Shown piece after piece: positions 20,318 through 30,823 of a DNA stretch of 64,000 nucleotides; the stretch's first letter is position 1; every line of letters begins with the position of its first letter. Made by a program: the position numbers and the translations under genes. The notes beneath the pieces were generated by a model. It was not told where the DNA came from, did not search any database, and saw nothing but the letters and a program-made list of their open reading frames with translations. This stretch comes from Oscillospiraceae bacterium (lineage in GTDB: Bacteria > Bacillota > Clostridia > Oscillospirales > Oscillospiraceae). Location of the stretch: the NCBI GenBank assembly GCA_021769865.1, contig JAETSB010000002.1:184928-248927 (forward strand), in the 5' to 3' direction.

Positions 20318-21676
20318 ATGAAGAAGAGACTCTTGACTCTGGCCCTGGCCCTCGTCATGGCCCTGTCCCTGGCCGCCTGCGGCGGCAATGGCGGCGGTTC
20401 CCAGCCCGCCGGCGACAGCCAGCCCGCCGGGGATACCCAGCCCGCCGGCGCCTCCGGCAGCTCCGGCGCCTCCGGCAGCGTCTACTATCTGAACTTCAAG
20501 CCCGAGCAGGACGGCGACTGGCAGGAGCTGGCCAAGCTCTACACCCAGGAGACCGGCGTGGAGGTGAAGGTCCAGACCGCCGCCTCCGGCCAGTATGAGA
20601 CCACCCTGATGAGCGAGATCGCCAAGACCAACGCTCCCACCCTCTTCCAGGTCAACGGCCCCGTGGGCCTGAAGAACTGGAGGGACTACTGCTACGACCT
20701 CAACGGCTCCGCCGTGGCCGGGGAGCTCTCCAGCCAGGACTTCGCCCTGATGGACGGCAGTGAAATGCCCGGTATCGCCTACGTCATTGAGACCTACGGG
20801 CTGATCTACAACAAGGCCCTGCTGGAGCAGGCGGGCTACACCGCCGACGACATCAAGTCCTTTGCCGATCTGAAGAAGGTGGCCGAGGACATCACCGCCC
20901 GGAAGGATGAGCTGGGCTTCTCCGCTTTCACCTCCGCCGGCATGGACGGCTCCTCCGACTGGCGCTTCAAGACCCACCTGGCGAACCTGCCCATCTACTT
21001 CGAGTACGAGGCCGACGGCATCGGCGACACCGAAGCCATCAAGGGCACCTATCTGGACAACTACCGTCAGATCTGGGATCTGTATATCAACAACTGCACC
21101 TGCGCCCCCACCCTGCTGTCCGCCAAGACCGGCGATGACTCCGTGGCGGAGTTCGTCACCGAGCAGGCCGTGTTCTATCAGAACGGCACCTGGGCCTACG
21201 GCGACGTGGCCGACCTGGGCGACGAGAACCTGGGCATGCTGCCCATCTATATCGGCGTGGGCGACGAGGCCAAACAGGGCCTGTGCACCGGCACTGAGAA
21301 CTTCTGGTGCGTGAACAAGAACGCCAAGCCCGAGGACATCCAGGCCACCCTGGACTTCATGTACTGGTGCGTCACCTCCGACACCGGCCTGGAGTACATG
21401 TGCTCCGCCGACCACATGGGCTTCGTCATCCCCTTCAAGGGCAATCTGGAATCCACCAACACCCTGGTGAACATCGCCAACGAGTATGTGGCCAACGGGA
21501 CCACCAGCATCAAGTGGTGCTTCCCCACCATGCCCTCCGAGGAGTGGAAGAACGTCCTGGGCTCCGCCCTGACCGCCTATGCCGCCGACCAGACCGACGC
21601 CAATTGGGAGACCGTGCGGGCCGCTTTCGTGGACAACTGGGCCGCTGAGAAAGCCAATCCGACCCTTGTGGGTTAA
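20318..21676 (+). CDS. Sugar (maltodextrin-type) ABC transporter substrate-binding lipoprotein
   Basis: MKKRLLTLALALVMALSLAACGG lipobox; repetitive QPAGD linker; solute-binding sequence. Confidence 0.9.
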   Translation: MKKRLLTLALALVMALSLAACGGNGGGSQPAGDSQPAGDTQPAGASGSSGASGSVYYLNFKPEQDGDWQELAKLYTQETGVEVKVQTAASGQYETTLMSEIAKTNAPTLFQVNGPVGLKNWRDYCYDLNGSAVAGELSSQDFALMDGSEMPGIAYVIETYGLIYNKALLEQAGYTADDIKSFADLKKVAEDITARKDELGFSAFTSAGMDGSSDWRFKTHLANLPIYFEYEADGIGDTEAIKGTYLDNYRQIWDLYINNCTCAPTLLSAKTGDDSVAEFVTEQAVFYQNGTWAYGDVADLGDENLGMLPIYIGVGDEAKQGLCTGTENFWCVNKNAKPEDIQATLDFMYWCVTSDTGLEYMCSADHMGFVIPFKGNLESTNTLVNIANEYVANGTTSIKWCFPTMPSEEWKNVLGSALTAYAADQTDANWETVRAAFVDNWAAEKANPTLVG

Positions 21677-21687
21677 CAACGCTATAG

Positions 21688-21725
21688 CCGGGGCGGACGG
21701 ACACCTCCGCCCGCCCCGGTTTTTC
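21688..21725 (+). terminator. Intercistronic terminator/attenuator
   Basis: CCGGGGCGG-a-CGGA-cacc-TCCG-c-CCGCCCCGG then TTTTT. Confidence 0.8.
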
Positions 21726-21829
21726 CGTTCCCGCCTTGGACCGGCGGGAGGCGCGCCGTGTCCCTGACAGCACGGCCCTTGTCCCGCCGGTCCAATGTGC
21801 CATAACTTGTGAAGGAGGCTCCGCCAGCC

Positions 21830-22672
21830 ATGGAAAAATCCATCAAGCGCTATTTCCCCGTCTTCCTGGGCCCCACGTTCCTGGCCTTCCTCATCGGCTT
21901 CATCGTGCCCTTCCTCATGGGCATCTACCTGTCCCTCTGCGACTTCCGCACCGTTACCGACGCGAAGTTCATCGGCCTGGGCAACTTCGTCCGGGCCTTC
22001 CAGGATGGGGACTTCGCCCACGCCTTCTGGTTCACCGCCCTGTTCACCGTGACCACGCTGGTGCTCATCAATGTCATTGCTTTCGCCGTGGCCCTGGTAC
22101 TGACCCGGGAGATCCGGGGCACGAACCTCTTCCGCACCGTCTTCTTCATGCCGAACCTCATCGGCGGCATCGTCCTGGGCTACGTCTGGCAGCTTATTTT
22201 CAACGGGATTCTCTCCCGGTACGACCTGGCTCTGAAGATCTCCGCCAAGTACGGCTTCTGGGGCCTGGTGGTGGTCATCTGCTGGCAGCAGATCGGCTAC
22301 ATGATGATCATCTACATCGCGGGCCTCCAGTCCATCCCCGGCGACCTCAACGAGGCGGCGGAGATTGACGGGGCCAACGGCTGGCAGAGGCTGTGGAACG
22401 TCACCATCCCCAACATGATGCCCTCCATTACCATCTGCACCTTCCTGACGCTGACCAACGGCTTCAAGCTCTTCGACCAGAACCTGTCCCTCACCGCCGG
22501 CGAGCCCATGAAGCAGACGGAAATGCTGGCGCTGAACATCTTCAACACGTTCTACGGCCGGGTGGGCTACCAGGGCGTGGGCCAGGCCAAGGCCGTGGTC
22601 TTCTTCGTCCTGGTGGTAACCCTGGGCCTCATCCAGCTGAACATGACCCGCTCCAAGGAGGTGCAGCAGTAA
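21830..22672 (+). CDS. Sugar ABC transporter permease (MalF-type)
   Basis: EAAEIDGANGWQRLWNVTIPNMMPS EAA loop; start chosen after GGAGG. Confidence 0.92.
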   Translation: MEKSIKRYFPVFLGPTFLAFLIGFIVPFLMGIYLSLCDFRTVTDAKFIGLGNFVRAFQDGDFAHAFWFTALFTVTTLVLINVIAFAVALVLTREIRGTNLFRTVFFMPNLIGGIVLGYVWQLIFNGILSRYDLALKISAKYGFWGLVVVICWQQIGYMMIIYIAGLQSIPGDLNEAAEIDGANGWQRLWNVTIPNMMPSITICTFLTLTNGFKLFDQNLSLTAGEPMKQTEMLALNIFNTFYGRVGYQGVGQAKAVVFFVLVVTLGLIQLNMTRSKEVQQ

Positions 22673-23508
22673 TGAAACGCAAAGCGAGAGGCGGCTGGTT
22701 CGCCACCATCCTGTTTACCGTGATCTCCATTTTCTATGTGGCCCCGCTGTTCATTGTCCTCATCAACTCCTTCAAGAAAAAGGCGTTCATCAACCTGGAG
22801 CCCTTCAAGCTCCCCTCGGAGAAGACCTGGGTGGCTCTGGAGAACTTCGTGGGCGCCATGGAGAACTACAACTTCCTGGAGTCCGTCCTCTGGACCGTGG
22901 TGATGACCGTGGGCTCTGTGGTGGTCATTCTGATCTGCACCTCCATGTTCGCCTGGTACATCACCCGGGTGAAGAGCACCGCCACCAAGATCCTCTATCT
23001 TCTGTGCGTCTTCTCCATGGTGGTGCCCTTCCAGATGGTGATGTTCACCCTCTCCCTGGTGACGGACCGGCTGCGGCTGGGCACGCCCTGGGGCCTGATC
23101 ATCATTTATTTGGGCTTCGGCGCGGGGCTGGCGGTGTTCATGTTCTGCGGCTTCGTCAAGTCCATTCCCATCGAGATCGAGGAGGCCGCCATGATCGACG
23201 GCTGCTCCCCCCTGCGGACCTTCTTCTCCGTGGTGCTGCCCATCATGAAGCCCACCTATATCTCCGTGGGCATCCTGGAGACCATGTGGATCTGGAACGA
23301 CTTCCTGCTCCCCTACCTGACGTTGGACCTGAACCGGTTCAGCACCATCCCCATCACCATCCAGCGGATGCAGGGCTCCTACGGCCGGGTGGACATGGGT
23401 GCCATCATGGCCTCCTTGGTCATGGCCATCATCCCCATCGTGGTGTTCTACCTGAGCTGCCAGAAGTATATCATCAAGGGAGTGGCCGCCGGAGCGGTGA
23501 AGGGATGA
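22672..23508 (+). CDS. Sugar ABC transporter permease (MalG-type)
   Basis: EEAAMIDGCSPLRTFFSVVLPIMKP EAA loop; start overlaps previous stop (TAATG). Confidence 0.92.
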   Translation: MKRKARGGWFATILFTVISIFYVAPLFIVLINSFKKKAFINLEPFKLPSEKTWVALENFVGAMENYNFLESVLWTVVMTVGSVVVILICTSMFAWYITRVKSTATKILYLLCVFSMVVPFQMVMFTLSLVTDRLRLGTPWGLIIIYLGFGAGLAVFMFCGFVKSIPIEIEEAAMIDGCSPLRTFFSVVLPIMKPTYISVGILETMWIWNDFLLPYLTLDLNRFSTIPITIQRMQGSYGRVDMGAIMASLVMAIIPIVVFYLSCQKYIIKGVAAGAVKG

Positions 23509-24521
23509 CGATTAAGGACATCGCCCGGCTGTCCGGGTACGGCGTGGCCACCGTGTCCCGGGTGCTCAACGACCACCCCGACGTCAGCGATGAGACACGG
23601 CGGAAGGTCCTGGAGGTGGTGGAAGCCCAGGGCTTCCAGCCCAACAACAACGCCAAGCACCTGAAGCAGCAGGCCGGAACCGGCATCACCATTCTGGTGA
23701 AGGGCACCCAGAACATGCTCTTTGCCGACCTGGTGGAGCGGCTCCAGGCCCTCCTCCGGGACAGCGGCCGGGATGCCGTAGTCTACTACCTGGACGAGGA
23801 CGCCGACGAGGTGAGCTACGCCCTCCAGCTCTGCCGGGAGCGCAAGCCCCTGGGGATCTTCTTCCTGGGCGGGGACCTGGAGCTCTTCCGGGCCCGGTTC
23901 CAGCCCATCACCGTCCCCTGCGTGCTGCTGACCAACACGGCCAAGGACCTGCACTTCGACAATCTCTCCTCCCTGACCACCGACGACGGCGAGGCCGCCG
24001 CCCAGGTCATCGAATTCCTGGCGGGCCAGGGCCACCGCCGCATCTGCCTGTTGGGCGGCAACTGGTCCTGCTCCCAAATCAGCTACCGCCGTCTGGAGGG
24101 CTGCCGACGGGCCTTTCAGCGCCTGGGCCTGCCCTTCGACCCGGAGCGCCAGTGCGAACCCTGCCGCTACTCCATGGCTGACGCCTACGCCGCCACGGAG
24201 CGGCTGCTGGACCGCCGCCCGGACCTGACGGCCATCTTCGCCATGAGCGACGTCATGGCCATCGGGGCCGTCCGGGCCCTGCGGGACCGGGGCAAACGGG
24301 TGCCGGAGGACATCTCCGTGGTGGGCTACGACGGCATTCCCATGGCCAGCTACTCCGTTCCCCGGCTCTCCACCGTCCGCCAGGACACCCAGCGGCTGGC
24401 GGAGCGGGGCGTGGACGTGCTGCTGCGCAACATTGAGCGGAAAAACTGCCCCGTCCACGAGGTAGTCCCCTTCCAGCTCATTCCCGGCGAGAGCGTCGCC
24501 AAGCTGGAAGAGGACGTGTGA
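23505..24521 (+). CDS. LacI-family transcriptional regulator
   Basis: MTIKDIARLSGYGVATVSRVLNDHPDVSDETRRKVLEVVEAQGFQPNN; ATGA overlap with permease. Confidence 0.95.
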   Translation: MTIKDIARLSGYGVATVSRVLNDHPDVSDETRRKVLEVVEAQGFQPNNNAKHLKQQAGTGITILVKGTQNMLFADLVERLQALLRDSGRDAVVYYLDEDADEVSYALQLCRERKPLGIFFLGGDLELFRARFQPITVPCVLLTNTAKDLHFDNLSSLTTDDGEAAAQVIEFLAGQGHRRICLLGGNWSCSQISYRRLEGCRRAFQRLGLPFDPERQCEPCRYSMADAYAATERLLDRRPDLTAIFAMSDVMAIGAVRALRDRGKRVPEDISVVGYDGIPMASYSVPRLSTVRQDTQRLAERGVDVLLRNIERKNCPVHEVVPFQLIPGESVAKLEEDV

Positions 24522-24555
24522 CCGCCTTTGACTCTACAAGAAAGGGGAACCCAAC

Positions 24556-26040
24556 GTGAGAAAAGCCGGGATTCTAATGCCCATTTCCTCCCTGCCCTCC
24601 CCCTATGGAATCGGAACGCTGGGAGCCGCCGCCCGGGAGCTTGTGGACTTCCTGGTCCGGGGCGGGCAGTCCTGCTGGCAGATCCTGCCGGTGGGGCCCA
24701 CCAGCTACGGGGACTCCCCCTATCAATCCTTCTCCTCCTTCGCGGGCAATCCCTACTTCATCGACCTGGACCTCCTGGCGGAGCAGGGGCTCTTGAGGCC
24801 GGAGGAATACCAGGACCTGCCGTGGGGAAACGACCCCAAGGCGGTGGACTACCTGGCCCTCTATAACCATCGCTTCTCCGTCCTGCGGGCGGCCTGCGCC
24901 CGCCTGAGGCCGGAGGATTTATCCCAGCTCTCCCAGGAGTGCGGGGACCTCACGGACTGGCTGGAGGACTACGCCCTCTTCATGGCCTTGAAGCAGTCCC
25001 ACCAGGGCCGCCCCTGGCTGGAGTGGCCCGAGGGGGAGCGCCTGCGGAGGCCGGAGGCCCTGGCGGAGGCCCGGGAACGGCTCTCCGGTGAAATCGAGTT
25101 CTGGAAGCGAATCCAGCTTCTGTTCTTCTCCCAGTGGCGGGAGTTGAAGGCCTACGCCAACGGCCGGGGCGTATCCATCATCGGGGACCTGCCCATTTAC
25201 GTCTCCATCGACAGCGCCGACGTCTGGGCCAGCCCGGAGCAGTTCCAGCTGGACCCCGACGGGCGGCCCACGGAGGTGGCGGGCTGTCCGCCGGACGGCT
25301 TCGCCGCCGACGGCCAGCTGTGGGGCAACCCCCTCTTCGACTGGGACGCTATGCGGGCCGACGGCTACCAGTGGTGGATTCGCCGCATCGCCGCCCAGTT
25401 CCGGCTTTACGACACCCTGCGGATCGACCACTTCCGGGGCTTTGACGAGTACTACGCCATTCCCGCCGGGGACGATACCGCCCGGAACGGCCATTGGCGC
25501 CCCGGCCCCGGCATCGGCTTCTTCCGGGCCGTGGAGGCGGCCCTGGGCCCCCGGGACATCATCGCCGAGGATCTGGGCTTCCTCACCCCCTCCGTCCGCC
25601 GGCTCCTGGCGGAGACGGGCTACCCCGGCATGAAGGTGCTGGAGTTTGCCTTCGACAGCCGGGACACCGGCGGGGGCTACCTCCCCCACTGCTACACGCC
25701 TCACTGCGTGGCCTACGCCGGCACCCACGACAACGACACCATCCGGGGCTGGATGGCCTCCGCCCCGGTGGAGGACGCGGCCCTGGCGAAGGCCTACTTC
25801 CGCCTCAACGAGGAGGAGGGCTACCACTGGGGCATGATGCGCTCCGCCTGGGCCTCCGTGGCGGACCTGGCGGTGATGCAGTTCCAGGATCTGCTGGGCC
25901 TGGGCAGCGAGGGACGGATGAACACTCCCTCCACCCTGGGGGGGAACTGGCGGTGGCGGGCCCTGCCGGGGAGCTTCTCCCCGGAGCTGGCGGACCGGCT
26001 CCGCCGGGAGATGGAGATTTACCAGCGCCTGCCCAAATGA
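24556..26040 (+). CDS. malQ: 4-alpha-glucanotransferase
   Basis: RKAGILMPISSLPSPYGIGTLG; LRIDHFRGFDEYYAIPAG; IAEDLGFLTPSVRRLL; GTHDNDTIRGW. Confidence 0.95.
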   Translation: MRKAGILMPISSLPSPYGIGTLGAAARELVDFLVRGGQSCWQILPVGPTSYGDSPYQSFSSFAGNPYFIDLDLLAEQGLLRPEEYQDLPWGNDPKAVDYLALYNHRFSVLRAACARLRPEDLSQLSQECGDLTDWLEDYALFMALKQSHQGRPWLEWPEGERLRRPEALAEARERLSGEIEFWKRIQLLFFSQWRELKAYANGRGVSIIGDLPIYVSIDSADVWASPEQFQLDPDGRPTEVAGCPPDGFAADGQLWGNPLFDWDAMRADGYQWWIRRIAAQFRLYDTLRIDHFRGFDEYYAIPAGDDTARNGHWRPGPGIGFFRAVEAALGPRDIIAEDLGFLTPSVRRLLAETGYPGMKVLEFAFDSRDTGGGYLPHCYTPHCVAYAGTHDNDTIRGWMASAPVEDAALAKAYFRLNEEEGYHWGMMRSAWASVADLAVMQFQDLLGLGSEGRMNTPSTLGGNWRWRALPGSFSPELADRLRREMEIYQRLPK

Positions 26041-26059
26041 CACAGGATTCCATACAGAT

Positions 26060-26088
26060 AAAAGGGACGGCTGCAAGCCGTCCCTTTT
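26060..26088. terminator. Bidirectional terminator
   Basis: AAAAGGGACGGC-TGCAA-GCCGTCCCTTTT. Confidence 0.88.
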
Positions 26089-26094
26089 CCTGCT

Positions 26095-27027
26095 TCAATC
26101 CGCGAACAATGGCGTGGAGAGATAGCGGTCCCCGCCATCGGGCAGCAGGGTCACAATCGTCTTTCCCCGGTTCTCTGGGCGCTTTGCCGCCTGAACGGCG
26201 GCCCACACCGCCGCGCCGGAGGAGATGCCCGCCAGGATGCCCTCCGTCCGCCCCAGCCGCCGGACCATGGCAAAGGCGTCTTTATCCTCCACGGGAATGA
26301 CCTCGTCATAGATTGCGGTATTCAGCGCCTCCGGGACAAAGCCCGCGCCGATGCCCTGGAGCCCGTGGCTCCCGGCCCTGCCCCCGCTCAGCACCGGGGA
26401 GGAAGCGGGCTCTACCGCCACGACCTTGATGCCGGGGTTCCGGCTCTTCAAATACTCCCCCACGCCGGTGAGGGTACCGCCGGTACCCACGCCCGCCACG
26501 AACACGTCCACCTCCCCGTCCGTGTCCGCCCAGATCTCCGGGCCCGTTCCGGCCCGGTGGGCGGCGGGATTGGCGGGGTTTTCAAACTGACCGGGAACAA
26601 AGCTGCCCGGAGTTTCCGCCGCCAGCGCCCGGGCCTTTTCGATGGCTCCCGCCATGCCCTTTTCCCCCTCCGTGAGGACCAGCTCCGCGCCGTAGCCCCG
26701 CATCAGGCGGCGGCGCTCCTCACTCATGGTCTCCGGCATGACAATCACCACCCGGTAGCCCCGGACGGCGGCCACGGAGGCCAGGCCGATGCCGGTATTC
26801 CCGGAGGTAGGTTCGATGATGACGGAACCGGGCCTCAAGAGGCCCCGGGCCTCCGCGTCGTCCAGCATGGCCTTGGCCGCCCGGTCCTTGACGGAGCCGG
26901 CGGGATTCATGTACTCCAGCTTCGCCAGGACGCGGGCCTCCAGCCCCTCCTCCCGCTCCAACCGGGTCAGCTCCAGCAGCGGGGTTCTTCCAATCAGCTG
27001 CTCAACCGATGTATAAACATTGCTCAT
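26095..27027 (-). CDS. cysK: Cysteine synthase A
   Basis: [54 protein letters not shown]. Confidence 0.93.
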   Translation of the reverse strand: MSNVYTSVEQLIGRTPLLELTRLEREEGLEARVLAKLEYMNPAGSVKDRAAKAMLDDAEARGLLRPGSVIIEPTSGNTGIGLASVAAVRGYRVVIVMPETMSEERRRLMRGYGAELVLTEGEKGMAGAIEKARALAAETPGSFVPGQFENPANPAAHRAGTGPEIWADTDGEVDVFVAGVGTGGTLTGVGEYLKSRNPGIKVVAVEPASSPVLSGGRAGSHGLQGIGAGFVPEALNTAIYDEVIPVEDKDAFAMVRRLGRTEGILAGISSGAAVWAAVQAAKRPENRGKTIVTLLPDGGDRYLSTPLFAD

Positions 27028-27093
27028 GGTGCATCTCCTCCTGACATCGTGATGGTTTCAGGCTATGCGCCCCGTCTCAAAATCAGGCCGCCT

Positions 27094-28020
27094 TCAAAGC
27101 ACCAGCGCCTCCTTCAGCGTCCGGAGGGAGGCCAGGTGGCCCTCCAGCATGGGCAGGGTCAGGTCCTCCATCTCCAGGGAGACCACATCGTCGTACCCAG
27201 CCATGCGGGCGGCGGAGAAGAACTCCTGCCACCACTGAACACCGTGGCCCGCGCCTACCGCCACGTAGTTCCAGCTCCGCCGCCGGAAGGCGTCGATGGG
27301 CTTGGTATCCAGCATCCCGTTGGGGCCCCAGAGACCCCGCTCCCGGCGGGAGTCCTTGCCGTGGATGTGGTACAGGGCCCCCGCCTCTCCCAGGACCCGG
27401 GCGGCCTCAATGGGGTCCCCGCCCATCCAGAACAGGTGGGAGGGGTCCAGGTTCATGCCCACCATGGGTCCCACGGCCTCCCGGAGACGCAGCAGCGTCT
27501 CCGGGTTGTACACCAGCTGCATCCCGTGATTCTCCAGGGCGATTTGCTCCACGCCGCACTCTCCGGCCTTGCGGACAATCTCCCGCCAGGCGGGAATCGC
27601 CGCCTCGTTCCACTGGTAGTCCAGGATGTCCTGAGTCTCCGGCGGCCAGGAGGTGGTGATCCACACCGGCGTCCGGTCCCCGGGACACCCGGCGGGGAGG
27701 CCGCTCATCATGACGATTTTCTTCACCCCCAGCAGGGAGGCCAGGCGGAAGGTCTTCTCCGTCACCTCCATGTCCCGCTCATAGGCCAGAGGATTCCCGG
27801 AGCAGTTCAGGGCGCAGAGCTCCAGCCCTCGCCGCCGCTGCGCGTCTCGCCAGCGGGTCCGGGCGGTTTCCGAGAAGAGCATCGCGTCCAGGTCGACATG
27901 GGGCGCGGAGGACCAGTTTCCCGTGCCGATTTCCAGGCTGGAGATCCCCTGGGCGACGCAAAAATCCAGCATGTCCTCATAGGGCATGTCCAGGGTGCAG
28001 GTTTTGATGGCGAGCTTCAT
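27094..28020 (-). CDS. Sugar phosphate isomerase/epimerase (xylose isomerase-like TIM barrel)
   Basis: MKLAIKTCTLDMPYEDMLDFCVAQGISSLEIGTG; NLDPSHLFWMGGDP; HIHGKD. Confidence 0.85.
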   Translation of the reverse strand: MKLAIKTCTLDMPYEDMLDFCVAQGISSLEIGTGNWSSAPHVDLDAMLFSETARTRWRDAQRRRGLELCALNCSGNPLAYERDMEVTEKTFRLASLLGVKKIVMMSGLPAGCPGDRTPVWITTSWPPETQDILDYQWNEAAIPAWREIVRKAGECGVEQIALENHGMQLVYNPETLLRLREAVGPMVGMNLDPSHLFWMGGDPIEAARVLGEAGALYHIHGKDSRRERGLWGPNGMLDTKPIDAFRRRSWNYVAVGAGHGVQWWQEFFSAARMAGYDDVVSLEMEDLTLPMLEGHLASLRTLKEALVL

Positions 28021-28196
28021 AAATACCTCCTGTTTCTATCTTCACAGTATGCGGAATAACAAACGTTTTCCCTTGATAGAACCGCTAAAATTTTGGATTT
28101 TTTGTGTGAATTTTTGTGGTCTCTGTTTCTTGACGATTCCCGGCGGCGGTGTTATCTTACTTCATCATCATAAAACAGAAACCGAGGTAACGCAAT

Positions 28197-29459
28197 ATGG
28201 AAATTCTCATCTGCCTTTCCGCCGCCCTGATCGGGGGACTGCTGCTCTCCCGGGTAGCCAAGCGGCTGAAGCTGCCCGCCGTCACCGCCTATCTGGTAAC
28301 GGGACTGCTGCTGGGCCCCTTCTGCCTGGGGGCGCTGGGCGTGGAGGGCCTGGGCTTTTCCTCCATGGAGGCGGTGGAACGCCTGAACATTCTCTCCCAG
28401 GTGGCCCTGGGCTTCATCGCCTTCACCATCGGCAACGAGTTCCGGGTCAGCCAGCTGAAAACCATGGGCCGCCAGGCCATTGTGGTGGGCATTCTCCAGG
28501 CGGCGGCCGCCACCGTCCTGGTGGACCTGGCGCTGATCCTTTTGCACCTGGTCCGCCCGGAGATCATCTCCATCTCCTCCGCCATCACCCTGGGCTCCAT
28601 CGCCGCCGCCACGGCCCCCGCCGCCACGCTGATGGTGGTCCGCCAGTACAAGGCCGACGGCCCCATGACTCGGCTCCTCCTGATGGTGGTGGCCATTGAC
28701 GACGCGGTGGGCCTGGTCCTCTTCTCCGCCTCCTTCGGTGTGGCCGTGGCCCTGGAGAGCGGGTCCGTCAGCGTGGTGACGGTGCTGGTGGAGCCCGTGG
28801 TGGAGATCGTGTTGTCCCTGCTGCTGGGCGCGGCGGCGGGGCTGGCCCTCTACTGGGTGGAGCAGTTCTTTCACTCCCGGAGCAAGCGCCTGTCCATCTC
28901 CATCGGCTTCGTCCTGCTGACGGTGGGGCTGTCCATGAAGGAATTTGAGGTGGGCGGCGTCCGCTGCGGCTTTTCCCTGCTGCTGGTGTGCATGATGACC
29001 GGGACGTTGTTCTGCAACATCTGCGACTTTTCCGAGGAGCTGATGGCCCGGGTGGACGGCTGGACGGCGCCGCTGTTCGTGCTGTTCTTCGTCCTCTCCG
29101 GCGCGGAGCTGGACCTGTCGGTGCTTCGGAATCCCTCCGTGCTCCTCATCGGCGTCATCTATATCCTCGTCCGCTCCCTGGGCAAATACGCGGGGGCCTA
29201 CGGCAGCTGCGCCCTCACCGGCTGCGACGAGAAGATCCAGAAATACCTGGGCGTCACCCTGCTGCCCCAGGCCGGCGTGGCCCTGGGCATGGCCATCACC
29301 GCCCAGGCCCTGGCGGACGGCGCGGTGGTGCGGAGCGTGGTGCTCTTCTCCGTCCTGGTCTATGAGCTGGTGGGCCCGGCCCTGACAAAACGGGCTCTGC
29401 TGGCCGCCGGGGAGATCCGGCCGGAGGGCCGGACCTCCGCCCGGAAAAAGAACGGCTGA
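28197..29459 (+). CDS. Cation:proton antiporter (CPA2/KefB-like)
   Basis: Many TM helices; LPAVTAYLVTGLLLGPF; MVVAIDDAVGLVLFSASFG. Confidence 0.87.
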   Translation: MEILICLSAALIGGLLLSRVAKRLKLPAVTAYLVTGLLLGPFCLGALGVEGLGFSSMEAVERLNILSQVALGFIAFTIGNEFRVSQLKTMGRQAIVVGILQAAAATVLVDLALILLHLVRPEIISISSAITLGSIAAATAPAATLMVVRQYKADGPMTRLLLMVVAIDDAVGLVLFSASFGVAVALESGSVSVVTVLVEPVVEIVLSLLLGAAAGLALYWVEQFFHSRSKRLSISIGFVLLTVGLSMKEFEVGGVRCGFSLLLVCMMTGTLFCNICDFSEELMARVDGWTAPLFVLFFVLSGAELDLSVLRNPSVLLIGVIYILVRSLGKYAGAYGSCALTGCDEKIQKYLGVTLLPQAGVALGMAITAQALADGAVVRSVVLFSVLVYELVGPALTKRALLAAGEIRPEGRTSARKKNG

Positions 29460-29472
29460 GGCATTCATAAAA

Positions 29473-29510
29473 CGCGGCGGCCCCGGAAATCCGGGGCCGC
29501 CGCGCGTTTT
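29473..29510. terminator. Strong terminator hairpin
   Basis: CGCGGCGGCCCCGG-aaat-CCGGGGCCGCCGCG then CGTTTT. Confidence 0.85.
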
Positions 29511-29927
29511 CTACCGGAGGAGTGGCAGACTGCCCGTCAGCCGGTCGACTTGTTTCCTGGCCCCGCAGACGGCCAGGCCGAAATACCGGAGGTCCCCCTC
29601 CGGGACCTCCCCCATGCGCTCCATAAACTCATCATAGGTTTTGCAGCTCTGGGCCACGTCCGAAAAATCCACCGCCGTCAGCTCCTGAAAGCCCGGCTCA
29701 TAGAGCCGTTCCCGGAGAGCCCGGATGCCCTCCGGCGTGCTTCGCAGCACCGGGACGGGAAACTCGATGATCCCCAGGTGCTCCCGGCCGCTCCGGTCCC
29801 GCACGCCGGGGCCCACCACCTTCGGCAGCTCCTTTCCCAAGGTGACGCCCAGAATCGCCGCCGTGTTGGCCAGGAGGCCCAGCGGCAATTCTCCGTCCAG
29901 GACCACCACGCATTTCTCCGGCCTCAT
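29511..29927 (-). CDS. DUF2000-like protein
   Basis: MRPEKCVVVLDGELPLGLLANTAAILGVTLGKELPKVVG. Confidence 0.7.
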   Translation of the reverse strand: MRPEKCVVVLDGELPLGLLANTAAILGVTLGKELPKVVGPGVRDRSGREHLGIIEFPVPVLRSTPEGIRALRERLYEPGFQELTAVDFSDVAQSCKTYDEFMERMGEVPEGDLRYFGLAVCGARKQVDRLTGSLPLLR

Positions 29928-30823
29928 TCCGCCGCCTCCCTTTTCAAAAGGCTCTTCCCCTGGGACAGCAGCAGTCCCGCCAGCGTCAGCACGGTCCCCA
30001 GGGCCGCCAGGGGGGTGATGGGCTCGTGGAGGATCAGCACGGAGGCCGCCACGGTGATGACGGGGGCCAGGTAGGTGTAGACGCTGGTCTTCACCGGCCC
30101 CAGCAGCTTCACCGCCAGGTTCCAGGTGACGAAGCACACCGCCGACGCGCCGAAGCCCAGAAAGATCAGATTTCCCAGGTACACGGGATTGGCGAACCGC
30201 TCCAGCCCCAGGCGGCAGTCGAAGAAAAACAGCGCCGGGACCATCCACAAAATTCCCCAGCAGAAGGTCCGCCGGGTGGTCATGATGGTGTCCCAGCCCC
30301 AGGCGCTGATCTTCCGGGTCAGGATCACGTAGCAGGCCCAGGCGATCGCCGCCAGCAGGGACAGCAGGTCCCCGATGGGGTTCAGCTCCAGCTGGGAGCC
30401 GCTGAAGCTGATGAGGGAGATCCCCGCCATGGCCACCACAAAGCCCAGATAGAAGCCGCCGCCGGGCCGCTCCTCCTTCAAAAACAGGTGGGACAGCACC
30501 GCCGTGAAGAAGGGAATGACCGACAGGATGACTCCCACGTTGGAGGCCAGGGTGTAGGTCAGGGCGACGTTCTCCAATAAGTAGTACAGGCACACGCCGG
30601 TGAGGCCCGCCCCGGCGAAGACGAGCTCCTGCTGTCTTGTCACGCCCCGCATTCGCCGGGGACAGGCCAGGCACAGGGCCAGCAGGCCCATGGTAAAGCG
30701 GATGAACAGAATCTCCACCGGCTGGAAGCCCCGCAGCAAGACCTTGGTGGAAATAAAGGTGGTCCCCCAGACGACGATGGTGAACAGGGCGGCGGCGTGG
30801 CCCCTCGCCTGATCATTTTTCAT
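29924..30823 (-). CDS. DMT-family (EamA) transporter
   Basis: Ten hydrophobic segments; VVWGTTFISTKVLLRGFQPVEILFIRF. Confidence 0.9.
   Translation of the reverse strand: MKNDQARGHAAALFTIVVWGTTFISTKVLLRGFQPVEILFIRFTMGLLALCLACPRRMRGVTRQQELVFAGAGLTGVCLYYLLENVALTYTLASNVGVILSVIPFFTAVLSHLFLKEERPGGGFYLGFVVAMAGISLISFSGSQLELNPIGDLLSLLAAIAWACYVILTRKISAWGWDTIMTTRRTFCWGILWMVPALFFFDCRLGLERFANPVYLGNLIFLGFGASAVCFVTWNLAVKLLGPVKTSVYTYLAPVITVAASVLILHEPITPLAALGTVLTLAGLLLSQGKSLLKREAAE

Noticed and set aside
20390-20470. CAGCCCGCCGG repeats as a DNA repeat element
   Set aside because: They encode the low-complexity QPAGD linker of a lipoprotein, a common spacer after the lipobox.
20258-22021. 587-aa minus-strand ORF
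   Set aside because: Antisense to binding protein and permease genes; includes non-coding terminator sequence.
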